Source: Toxonevra muliebris
Lineage: Eukaryota; Arthropoda; Insecta; Diptera; Pallopteridae
NCBI GenBank assembly: GCA_963691655.1
Contig: OY829328.1
Location: forward strand, 5,856,204 to 5,920,203
DNA: 64,000 nt
Direction: 5' to 3'
Shown: positions 22,576-33,625 of the stretch, piece by piece
How positions within the stretch are numbered: position 1 is the first letter of the stretch
How the letters are laid out: each line of letters opens with the position of its first letter
The notes under the pieces: model-generated
The model's database searches: none
Seen by the model: the letters and a program-made list of their open reading frames with translations, nothing else
What the model was told of the DNA's origin: nothing
Made by a program: the position numbers and the translations under genes

Positions 22576-25500
22576 CTAAAGAGCCACATCACGATACTTG
22601 CGATAATCATCAGATTCATTTCCTAATGAAAGTTTACTATTCGCAGTTATATATGGATTCGTATAGTTTGCATAATCGAAACCACCGGCATAATATTGCA
22701 ACTGTTGTTGTGAGTTACGCCGTTGCATCGGTTGTGCCAGTACTGTGCCCGAAAATGGCCTCGGACCTATTGAACCGCACGATGGACGTCGATAAACATT
22801 AAAATTATTGCCATGTACGGGATTATTCAAGTAACCACTTAACATGGCCAAGTAATATTGCTGTTGTTGTGTATAATTTTGTAATAAATTATTCCCATAA
22901 GCGGCCAATTCATTTTGCACCTTTGTAATGCCATCTAAATTCTCCAAGGATACACAATTGCGAGCAAGCTTTACGGGCAATTTCTGCTGCTGTTGGTGGT
23001 GGTGGTGTTGTTGATGTTTCTGATATTGCTGTTGTGTAGCATCGCCACTACGCTGACGTTGCTGCGGTGGAGTTGTCGATGGTTTTGGTTCGATTGAACA
23101 ATAAATCGGATCATTCACCGATCCAATTAAGGAGGGAGCTGGATTTTTGTTCGACTCGTGCATGCTATTCTTGAGATCATCAATAGTGATATTGAAATAT
23201 TTGGCATTTTTATCTTCAGTATCGAGTACATAGCGTGGATTATACATGCCGGGCAAAGTGCAACGCAAATCCATGAGTGATTGTGCACGATTTGCTGCTT
23301 ATAAATGTAAGAAAAGTTTGAGATTAAAAATTTTTAGTTCACTAAACCAGAATCACCTTTTAATTACTTACAATTACGAGCTATTAACCCATTATTGAAT
23401 TGTTGTTGTATATAGTGTGGAGCAAATAGGCTCGCATTGAATTCGTTTTGTGAGCCAAAAAGTGCAGTGTTATTATTGTTGAACATATTTACACCGCTTT
23501 GTAATTGTGAACAGCCACCGGCAGCCATATTGATTTTCATTGGTTCGCTAACCTGGTACCCGGCATTTTCAAACGCGGTATTAGTATGCATTCGTGCGCT
23601 GGCACGACGTGAATCGGCTTTGCAAATCGGTACACTGGGCGGTGGAGTTTGCAATTGCAAGCGTGTGGCCAGACCTTGTAGTTGTGAGAGTACCTGCGTC
23701 TCACGGCGCCATCTATGTCAAATAGAATAGAATTATATTAAAGAAATAATTGGTGCTATATGTAAGTCGGTTACAAAAATATCTACGAACATTCAAATAG
23801 AAATAGAATCAATGATACATGGGAAACACTTATTACGCTTATCGTCGCCTCAGACTTGATTTGGCGTATGTGTGTACAAATTCGTATACCTATACGCTAA
23901 ATCAATTCTCAGGCGACATTACAATGAAATGTTCCTTAAACTCTTGTTCCTCAAATATTAAAATCCCTAAAAACGTTATAAACAAACATGAAGACATTAA
24001 AACTTTAGATACAGTTTTACTTTCATACCCTTTTCGTATAAATTTTTTGTTTGCTAGCTAAAATGCCTACGAGAAACGAAAAGTAAAAGTCAAGCTTAAT
24101 ACACTTAGCGTGAAGATAATATAACTTTCATATATGTACATTAATTCTCCACCACAGAAAATATTGTATCATTATAATGATGCTCTACACACAAAATTAA
24201 TATTTTATTATTTTTTTATTTTTTATTTAGTAAGTAAGGTAAGACGATCATCACCAGTTTTAGGTGTATTTTTTCACTTCATTAAAATTATATATTTTTT
24301 TCACTATAATTTGAAATATAAATAATTACTTATATAAAATAAATATAGCGCCAAAAACAATGCACTGAATTTAAGCTATAAAAATATTAGCTAATTACGG
24401 AATTATTCAATTTGGCCCCAACATAAAAATGTATAGAGTTTTTTTGTGAGGTGACCAATATACTCTACAAAATATTTATTATAAACTTTTCAAAATATTT
24501 CTTTATATATATTTCTTCTTCTTTTATGACAAAACAGCCCATAGAAATCCTAGACCGATTTTTTCGCAACCTTTTTCTTAGACAATTTTTACTCTTGGAG
24601 GTTTCCCATTGCCAGCCATTATATTTTCTAGTTTTGACTGTACCGAGTATTGATCCAAGGCACCCTGCGTAGCACTCCAGGACACTAAGTACTAGGCTAC
24701 GATGAACAGATTTAGTAAGAACCAGGGATGAGGACCAACAAATTTTTCAATATGATTCCGTTCAGCCAGTCATGGCCCCTCTAAACCATTGCTTTGGTTC
24801 AAAAATCTGCCAGCGTACAATTATAGTATAAGCCAATAAATGATAGCAATTAAAAACTTTGTAAAAGTGTAGTAATACTTTCATTAAGCTTAGAATAAAC
24901 AATATGGAAATCTGAGTTCAACGCGGCCAAACTTTAAATACCCTATAAACCCTCTTCGAAATTGAACCTACCATTGGAAGTGGACTCCAGCGGGCTTCAG
25001 CCCGGAATACAATCTTGATAAGAAAAAGTGCATTTTAGCCAAAGCTTCCTCAAATTCTGATACAGTTCAGTTTCAGTTTTAATACTTCCTGAGTTTTAAC
25101 TCTGAACTGGTGATATATATAAATTCTTCTAAAACGTCTATATTTCTTTTATTTTTATATACCATATGTGTATATAAGTACATGTATCTACGAGTACTAT
25201 AAACATTTTTGCTTTGATTATATTATATTAATCTCCTTCATGAATTTTCTGTTAAACTTGAAATAAATTTCTAACAGAAAAATAAAAATTCGTGTAGTTT
25301 GAGGCATCGAATTTGCTTCTCCACCCTCTGATAATGGATCCATATTGATTTCTTTCTAAAAATAACTTTACAAATTATTTTTTATTTTGGATAAACTGCT
25401 CAATTGATATACACACACTTGACTCTCTAAGTGTTAATGGTTTCTTTTCTGGCAAAGTCGTTAAAATACTTTTACTTATTTTCTATTGAGCTTTGGCGCT

Positions 25501-26521
25501 TTTTTACCTTAAACCTGTTGGTATCACACAAATCAATGCAAAACAGTTTATCACCAAACGAATGAGGTAGGAAATCAATTCAGTCAAACCATGCACAGAC
25601 TGTAGGCCCTGCAGAAGCAAAAAATAAACGAATGCGAAAATTAAATTAAATGAAATATAATTAAATTTATTAAATACAGTCAGTAACAATTATAATATTT
25701 CGTTATGTTTCTAGTAAACCTTACCCAATGTTGCGTTGTCATGATCATTACAAATATTAACTCAGGTATCGATAACAAACCGATGACCACAGACCATGCG
25801 AATAGGCCCCAAGGCAAACCAGTGACCAGGCCATGTATAAGAATGGTCGTAGCAACGAAAACAATAAAAAATTGTGTGCACAAAATGTAGGCGGAAAATG
25901 GTAAGTCACCGTGTGCTTCTAAAATCCAGGAAACTTCACAAGAGAATGCACCTAAGTACACAATCTGTAAATAGGTTTGGAGGCGGAAGAAGAGCAAAAA
26001 AAAATTAAGAGAAATTTCTAATAGAAATATATTATGGAAATAAATTAATTTGTAAAAATATATCAAAAATAATAAGCGAAACAATAGCTCAAGATAAATT
26101 TAGATGATTATAAATTGATTGAATTCATTCAGTCATACCAACAATCAATCAACCAAACAAACAAATTTTAAAATACATCAAAAGAAGCTTCACACATAGG
26201 TACCGTTTGGCAAGAAATTTCTACAAAAATATTTTTATTTGCAAAAAAGAAAACAAATTAGAAAAGAAATGAAATAAAATGAAATGTAAGTGTGCATGTG
26301 TGAAAACATCATTTCATTTTCACTTATGATTTTTAGTTATTTTAATTTTTGATTTATTTCTAACGGAAATTCTTTATAACACTTACCAAGAGCAGACCGG
26401 CCGCCACGCAGCAAATAATAAATAAATTGGCCTTTATAAAACGTTCCATTATGCGGTCATTCCAAAAGTTTTGTATGCTATTTTTGTGTTGATGCGTTTC
26501 ACCAGTCTTTTTATAATTCAT
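22576..26521 (-). CDS. Four-pass membrane protein with long Q/H-rich tail, unrecognised
   Basis: Five exons on the minus strand: 26521-26387, 25964-25725, 25608-25508, 23712-23372, 23297-22576, giving about 512 residues. I do not recognise the family with confidence. A short N-terminus is followed by four hydrophobic segments at about 32-56 (FIICCVAAGLLL), 63-90 (YILCTQFFIVFVATTILIHG), 95-122 (WSVVIGLLSIPELIFVMIM) and 132-158 (LIRLVINCFALICVIP). Then comes a basic turn (RWRRETQ) and a disordered tail of about 350 residues rich in Q, H, N and S. The four-TM topology with intracellular ends resembles small insect tetraspan groups such as the Pasiflora proteins, but the tail is unlike them. No signal peptide is seen. 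Upstream non-coding exons could lie in the large region beyond 26522. The last acceptor is a tandem NAG site. Confidence 0.78.
23713..25507 (-). other. Intron 3 of the four-TM gene (1.8 kb)
   Basis: This AT-rich intron carries a reverse-oriented SINE copy near 24525-24720. The rest shows no coding signal. Its donor (AAG|GTAAAA) and acceptor (GACATAG) keep the frame between the membrane domain and the tail. Confidence 0.65.
24525..24720 (-). repeat. tRNA-derived SINE, reverse orientation
   Basis: On the minus strand, a tRNA-like head (GTAGCCTAGTACTTAGTG, then CTGGAGTGCTACGCAGG and GGATCAATAC as a degraded B box) is followed by a body and then GGGCTGTTTTGTCATAA and an AAG-type microsatellite tail. 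The tail matches the other SINE copies in the window. It lies in intron 3 of the four-TM gene. Confidence 0.6.
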
Positions 26522-29500
26522 TTTTGGTGGCGAAAAAAAACAACAAAGTGAATGAAAGAAACTTTTTTCGAATTAAATTACTTCCAATTTTTTATATATT
26601 TTTTTTTTTTACAAGCGCTTCTTTTTGCCGTTACCGTAACACCGTAAATTTTGTTGTTGTTGTTGTTAAAAATAGTGAGGTCAGTAGTGATACCAATGTA
26701 GTATATGCTGTAGTTATGGTTGTATGTATATGTGTAGAACAATGATACTTGTTGTCGGATTTAGGTGTATATGGCTTATTCTTATGTTAAATTTGGCCAA
26801 ATTCTTTTTAGCACCATTGAATAGCTGGTCTCAAAATTTTTATATATTATTTACTAACTATTGTTAAATATATTATGCTATATGAGCCGATCTATAAGCC
26901 GCTTAAGCTTAAATATTTACGTTCTTATGTATGTGTATTTGTGAAACAATATGCAGTTATGAATATGCGCTGAAATGAAAATACAATTTAATTAAATATT
27001 ATTCATGAACATTCTTCATTGATCTCAGCATCATTGATGCATTTGATAATTAAAACTGTTAAGTATAATATCGTATAATAGCGGGAAAAGTAAAAGCTTT
27101 ATACTAAATATAAAAGACTTAAGATGAAAACTTGTTGCTGCACGTACTCAAGTATGCAAATTTAATACATGCATTTTGAAAGTCAAACAGTCAAGATTGA
27201 TATACATCAATGTACTGTTGTGATTTTGAAAAATTTTTAATAACGGAATGAAATATACGTCTCTATTCCAGATTCCGTTGTAACAGTTACGAATCCAAAA
27301 AAAAAATCCTATGCTCTAATCCATAATTTTGGAATATTCATCAATTTTTAATGACACAGCACTAAATTTGACTCCAATTGGATTCCGAAATGGTTTTTTT
27401 CGGATCTGTAATGATAGCGATTTTTCGATGTAACTTTTATTAAGAAATTTAAGTTCTTTTTTTATTTTTCAGTTTAAACCATCTAAAAAACAGATAAGAA
27501 AAAATTGGAAAAAGTTCCTCATAGATATTTGGTTCAAGATACCAAAGAAAGAACAACAAAACAAACAAAGTAACTAGTGGTTACTTGGTTATGTTATATA
27601 TGGGGGATATGTAGTCATTGACGGATCTAAATAAAACCCCCTTGAAAATAATTATTGAAGGTGGGGTAACCAAAAAATCCAAAGAGTCCTGAAGAAGCCA
27701 GAAATGTCAAAAGTGTTTTCAGCCAACAGCATCAACACCAACTATAGGGTGTAAAGCTTTTAGTAGATCGCTCCTGAAATAGATTCTAAAGAGATGGAGA
27801 GATGAATGCCATATGTCTTGCCCTGCCCTTTAATTTTTTAGTATATTTTTAAAATTTAATTTTGAAGGAATCATTCATTTTAATCATTTGTGCCAGACTG
27901 GCACAAAATTAATTGCAAATAAAGAATAAAAACTGCGTCCTATTAGAAATTTACTTGTAAATAGTTGCACATTTTCTTTAAATTGTTTTAATAATGCAAA
28001 TCTTGCTTGTAATTGATTACAAGGCCAATATGGAATACAGACAAGGTGTGCAGCAGTACATGAATAAAATGCTTCTGAATACATAAATTATAAGACCATC
28101 ACATCAATGTCACATCAAGAACACTCCTCCGAAATATGAGCCTAATGTATATTAGATACTATGTTGGCAAAAAAACAATGTGACAAACAAAAATTAAGTT
28201 AATTCTAAGGCTAAAAACTAAACTCAAACAATGTCAACCTACCATTTGGGTGCGCAGTTACACACACGCACACATGAGTTTTCCATAATTTTTTTGTTTT
28301 AACCAAATTGGCATTATGTCATAACAAATGAATTTTGCTTCTTTTTTTGTATACCACATGCAAATTAATCAAATAAAATATTGTTAAAGCAGAACACCCA
28401 AACAAACGTTAAATAACTATCAAAATAGAATCTACAACATTATTATCATCATCATCAAACAAAAACAACAACATCACACCGTCAGCATTATCGTACTGCC
28501 AATTAACTCTATGCAACAAGCGCGGCTTCTTCTTTATTTTGCTAATCATCGTCAGCAACAACAGTGGAGGAGAGCGTTTAATAGCTTATGAGCGAGTAGG
28601 CATTTAAGTGGTGTTCATGTTGATGTGGATGACAGTCAGCTATTCTTCTTATGATTATACTTTAATATATTTTTGTTTGCTACTTATTAAATTATGAAGT
28701 ATACATTCAAGTGCTAAATGCTCACAAAGCATTAATGTACATATAGCAGGTACTTGTAGTTACACATACAGATATACACCGGATATAAGTGCGCACCTTT
28801 TATGCAGGTTCTTTACTAAATTTAGAACAGCGTCCAAGTTATACTACAACAAATAAAACAACAACTATTCGTTCGTTTCCTTTACTTTGTTTTTTGCTAC
28901 TTTTACAACTTTATTATTTTTTTTCATTAAATTTTTTGCCTTTGCTAAAAAGAAATCATTATTATTACGAGCGGGTATATATATATGTATGAATGTATGT
29001 AGTGCCTTGTACTTTGTTCGTGCCAGTAAATTGGAATATGAAAATATTGATAATGCAGTGAATATGTACGAGTATGTGGCTGCGCAGTCGCGCATTGTAT
29101 TCTTTGCTTGCGTTGCTGCTGTCTGTTTTGTTCTTATTCTACATGCCAATTGAAAAGAAAAACAACTGTAAATTTAATGTGGAAGCACACTTACTCTTTT
29201 TTACTATTTTTTTTTTTTGTGGTTTTTTTTTTTGCTTTATGTATTGTTAATTGTGTTCCATACGCTCTTTTAGGCAATGTGCAGCATGAACGAAATATCT
29301 ATTGAAGCAACTGTTTAATTTAGTAATTTGCAACCTAAACATACATACATACGTACGTACAAAAATATTTGATGATAATTGATTCCAAAACAAGCCGAGG
29401 AGCGTTGTATATGGAATTTCAAATATTTGTCTACACTTGTCGGAGAGAAAAATAAAATCAAAAGATTTAAGACACGAACTTACTTTTGTTGAATAATATT

Positions 29501-29570
29501 CTGTAATAGAGTAAAATCAAAAGCATGCACAACTTTGGGTAATTTCTTATTTAAGTGTGATATATTTAAA
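26522..29570. other. Non-coding upstream region of the four-TM gene
   Basis: AT-rich DNA with polypurine and polypyrimidine stretches and scattered CAACAA/TTG simple repeats. It could contain 5' UTR exons and enhancers of the gene to its left, which I cannot locate. No protein gene is supported. Confidence 0.55.
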
Positions 29571-29574
29571 TGCC

Positions 29575-29724
29575 TTTGAAAAGCTTTTCACTTCGCCGTT
29601 CGGATTCGGCATAAAACTGCAGGTCTCTTCCATTCGTGTATAAATATAACTCGCATAACATGAATGGATGCGAAAAGCTCGTCCTTGGCACTCCATGGGC
29701 TGTTGTGCCATAATAGTAGTAGTA
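29575..29724 (+). repeat. SINE copy B
   Basis: The copy contains AAAGCTTTTCACTTCGCCGT, GCAGGTCTCTTCCATTCGTG, AACTCGCATAACATGAATGG and the terminal GGGCTGTTGTGCCATAATAG followed by a TAG microsatellite. It is the clearest copy and defines the family's 3' end. A MITE is inserted in its TAG tail. Confidence 0.7.
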
Positions 29725-30328
29725 GGGTAGAAGGGGGAGCATTCGCCACTTTTTTTTTAAGTGTTGTCTAGGCTAAGTTTTTTTTGAAAAATTATTTTTT
29801 AATTAGAAATTTAGATTTATTAGCTTTCATCTGTTATCTTTGAGTTGATTATCTTAATGATTTCTATTATTTTTTGATGATTTTCCAAGTAGTCCAAAAT
29901 GGTGAAAGTACCCCAATCATGGGGTACATTGGTCAAGGGGGTGGGGTGCAACCACCAAGGTTTTTGATTAAGTAATAGTTATTTTTTTTTTAATTTTTGT
30001 TCTTGCATATTACTATTACATATTATCAGTCAGAATAAGTTCTAGTTATTTTTATGAAAATTTATTTATAACATAAACTAACAAAAATATAAATGATTCA
30101 TTTTTAAAATATTTTGTTAAAAAATATAAGTTATTTATTTAAAAAAAATAAGCATTTGTATGCATGTAAGCATGTAAATAAAAGTGGATAGTATTGATCC
30201 AGAGGAATTTATTTAGATATGACTTAATTTAACATTATACTGTCTAAAATTCATATCATATGCCGTCGAAACCGCCGTCGAAACGGGTGGCAAATGTGCC
30301 CCAGTGGCGAATGCTCTCCCTTCTACCC
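29725..30328. mobile_element. TA-flanked MITE with 26 bp terminal inverted repeats
   Basis: The ends GGGTAGAAGGGGGAGCATTC (29725) and, inverted, GGGTAGAAGGGAGAGCATTC (ending 30328), both continuing with GCCACT, differ at one position. TA flanks each side, which points to the Tc1/mariner superfamily. The interior of about 550 bp is non-coding with an internal palindrome near 29920-29940 (ACCCCAATCATGGGGTAC). Confidence 0.8.
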
Positions 30329-30369
30329 TAGTATATTCACTTAGGAAAAGGAGGGATGTTCATGGTTTA

Positions 30370-30440
30370 GAGCAGAGTTTCTCAAACTGTGGTACGCCAG
30401 TGGTACGTGAAACCTCCAAAAGTGGTACGCTGGCAGATAA
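30370..30440 (+). repeat. hAT-like terminal sequence (single end)
   Basis: CAGAGTTTCTCAAACTGTGG followed by GTACGC repeats is the typical end of hAT MITEs of the Charlie type. I did not find a matching second end nearby, so it is a fragment. Confidence 0.4.
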
Positions 30441-30949
30441 CAGACGACAAACGAAATAAGCGATGGCTGGATTTGATTAAAAATCTGTATTTTGTAGGAC
30501 GACAAATGATTTACCTTAACCCGGTATACATATTTTATAAAACAGCCACACAGTTTTTAGACCCAGGAACCAGAATAATTAATACCATAGAGTTTTTGAA
30601 GCAAATGACAGCCATATGAAATACTTTTTTTTTGTTTTTTTTTTTCAACAAAATTCCTATATAATCGGGTGGGATATTTTGACTCAAATTTTTGTCCATA
30701 TTTCAAATGTGCTAAAAAATGAGTTAAATTTCAATTTAAATTCGTGGATTGTAGCAAAATAACATCCTGAACTTTGTATAATATGTAAATGTATGTAAAT
30801 ACACTGGTAAAATACTCGGTAAAATTTCCTAACTTATCCCAAATATTCCTTTTTTTGTAAAGGAGATTGCCTTTTTATGTTTTCAGAATGTATGTAACAT
30901 TTTTTATTGTACTTGTTTGGCGAAAAGAGAATTTTTAAAAGAGTGCAAA

Positions 30950-31260
30950 AAATGGCTGCAAAGTATAATCAATTGCCGCGCCACCAAAAAGTCAAAATTT
31001 TTTTTTTATGGAATCAAGGAGTGTCATAAAGTTAAATAGCTGAAGAAATCTGATGCTCACATTTGACTGTTGTTAGACTGATCCAGAACAAAGGCAATTT
31101 AAACCCGCTTGAAAGGACAAAAAGATCAGGAAGCTGTGGAAGACAAATATGATAGTAAATGTCATAACCAGAAGGTTAAGCTTAAAGGATCGGTTCAAAA
31201 AAGCGATCACAATAACAGAAGCGTACTGAGCTGATGAGCAATCACAACATGAATATACTG
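30950..31260 (+). pseudogene. Decayed Tc1/mariner-like transposase N-terminus
   Basis: Broken frames read a helix-turn-helix pattern typical of the Tc1 family: LPRHQKVKI, GVS...IAEEI, then LIQNKGNLNPLERTKRSG and a lysine-rich linker. There are in-frame stops and no intact frame. Confidence 0.5.
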
Positions 31261-31489
31261 AGGGACTAGAAAAAGTTTGCTTAGTTGACTACAAGGAAAA
31301 GGCCAAAAACAATTTGAATTTCATAACTTTAATCATTTCATCGTTTTTAATTTTTTTATCATAATTGCCATTAATTTCTTTACATTTTTGAACCACTTCG
31401 AAAACAGTCCTTAGGTTTGCAACTTCGACATTAACCGAATTAATTATCTCTTCATTATTGCCGAAGATCTTCCCACACAATTTTTTTTT

Positions 31490-32300
31490 TATTTTTGGTA
31501 TTTAGTACTGGATGAATTTCTTCAATCACTGAGACCGCAATGTAGTTGTTGGTTTTTTCAGCAGTGTGATCTGAGGAGTTATCGTAATGCAAAAAATAGC
31601 GGTGTGGTTCATTTTTTTTCTGGTTTTCCAATAAGTTTTCGAAAACTTGTTATAAGCAGATTTCAGTATACCAATAGGCAGTTATCGTCTGTCTAGTTTT
31701 CAGAGAGAATAACAGCTACAATTTTTCCTCTGGTGAAATAAATTGGCATCTTGGCTTGGCTTTGGTGGCTTGGGTGGATCAGCCCCTTTTGGTCTCCATA
31801 CCATTGTGTTACAATTTTTCTAAATATACTGGACTCCCCATTTTTTTAAATTTTTAAGAAAATATTGGGCCTTTTTGAACATCAGTTAAAATTCTAGGAA
31901 CTCACCGTGCCTATTTCTTGGTGTATGCAAGATGATCCCTAAATATTCACGATGCAACCATGGCAATCAAGCCCAGTTCCTCAGCAATCATTTCTTGGAT
32001 TTCCGTCAATTTTGAACTTCACCAGAGCCACGTTTGCGGCATCAGTCGAAGATTTTAGGCGATCTTTACGAGATTCGTCCTCCACAAAAAAATACCTCAT
32101 CTGAAATCTCCGAAACTACTTGCAGACGATCACAAGCTATGGTGCATTCTCTCCATTTGCTATTTGGCACTCATTAAATATTTTCCCAGGCTTGAGGTTA
32201 CGCCGAAATCCGCAAGGAATAACAAACCGAATGTTTTGCTTCTACCGACTCTTCCTCAGTAGCTTTGCGTTTTCTTGTCTCCAAGTTAACTGTTTGCAGT
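31490..32300 (-). pseudogene. Decayed mariner-like transposase relic
   Basis: On the minus strand, broken frames carry mariner-type blocks in order: a helix-turn-helix stretch (EIQEMIAEELGLIAMVAS-like, about 31950-32020), AYTKK and R-VPRILTDVQK (about 31880-31930), then MVWRPKGADPPKPPKPSQ (about 31750-31810). Multiple stops and frameshifts show it is dead. Confidence 0.5.
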
Positions 32301-33105
32301 AAAACTAAAAATTAAATATCGTAGTACTAAGCCAAATTATCTGACATTTTTTGATTTGTCAAAAATTTATTCAGTGTTGGCAACTGAACGAATTTTTGTT
32401 AGCCCCTTTTTAAGTGTCGAAAACTTACGAAGATAACACGAAGATAATGAGAGTTCAGTCTGCAATTTGACTCTGAGAGACGAGAGAAAGGTTACATAAT
32501 CGGACAAAAGCAAACTTAATTTACTATGGTCATATGGTCTGTATGTGCGTCGCTCAGATGGAGAGAGATGCAAGATTAACTGTATAGCGAAAATAGTCAA
32601 GTTTCCACAAAGCCAGAAGGTTTGGATGTATTTCTCGTACTATACCCGGGGCTCCTTATCCCATATTGAAAGTACCATGAACGCCGAAAAGTATGATTAG
32701 TTTTATTTAGTAATTAATGCTTTATGTTTGATAACTTTAAAAATAAAAAATAAAAAATTATTGATTCTTATTGTTTTACAGATTCAAACTGTTTTCGACG
32801 GTAATAGTATTTATGCCTAGAATGGTCAAGTAGCTTGCTGGGTTTAAATCCAATAAAGCACCTCTAGCATATAATGAAACGGAAAGTAGCTCGAAATAAG
32901 CCAAAGAATAAAAAATCCCTTGTTGGAGATTTAAACAAAGTTTGGTATTAAAATTGCTTGTCGACTTCATACTGTCACAATAACTGCCATAACAAAGGCG
33001 AAATGAGGGGCAACATCATACTAAACAATTTTTTAATAACTCTAATATAAAATAAATTAATCTAAGTTTGTATGTTCAAAAATATCAACAATAACATACT
33101 TTTAA

Positions 33106-33625
33106 CCCTCTAAACCGTAAGGGCGCCCTGAGGCAGCCTTCACTCTATTTTAATTATTGGATAAATGCAAACTTATTTTTTTAAAAATTAATTGGCAGAC
33201 CTGAAGAAAGAATAAACACACAATTTGTGGTCAGTTTGCACTTTCTGCGATCACACGATTGTTGTTTATAGTTATTTTTATGTGTACAAAGTGTTGTTTT
33301 GTGACGAAAAATTATCGCGCATAGAATTTTTTTATAAAAATCTAAAAAAAAATATTTCTAAGTCCCCTTATATGTACACTGTCATATACTGTCGTATAAT
33401 CATAATATAATCGTAAAAGGATACGACTCCAAATAAGACACCTTGTGAATTGCCCAAACATATCTTTATTTTTTGGCTTAAACCCGCAAGGCCGCACCAG
33501 GGCACCCACCTAACTGCTAAACTCAAAAACTAGTCGAAAAATTCATTTTTCTTTCATCAATATTAACTGGAAGCAAAAATGTTGGTGTTTGCTTTATTAT
33601 TATTTCAACCTTGCTGGTTAGAGGG
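33106..33625. mobile_element. piggyBac-type MITE flanked by TTAA
   Basis: The ends CCCTCTAAACCGTAA and, inverted, CCCTCTAACCAGCAA form imperfect inverted repeats, flanked exactly by TTAA at 33102-33105 and 33626-33629. A TTAA target and CCC-start ends are the piggyBac signature. The 520 bp interior has no transposase. Confidence 0.75.

Noticed and set aside
22576..23274. Q/H-rich 232-codon frame as a separate gene
   Set aside because: It lacks its own promoter-like start and joins in frame to the upstream exons of the four-TM gene.
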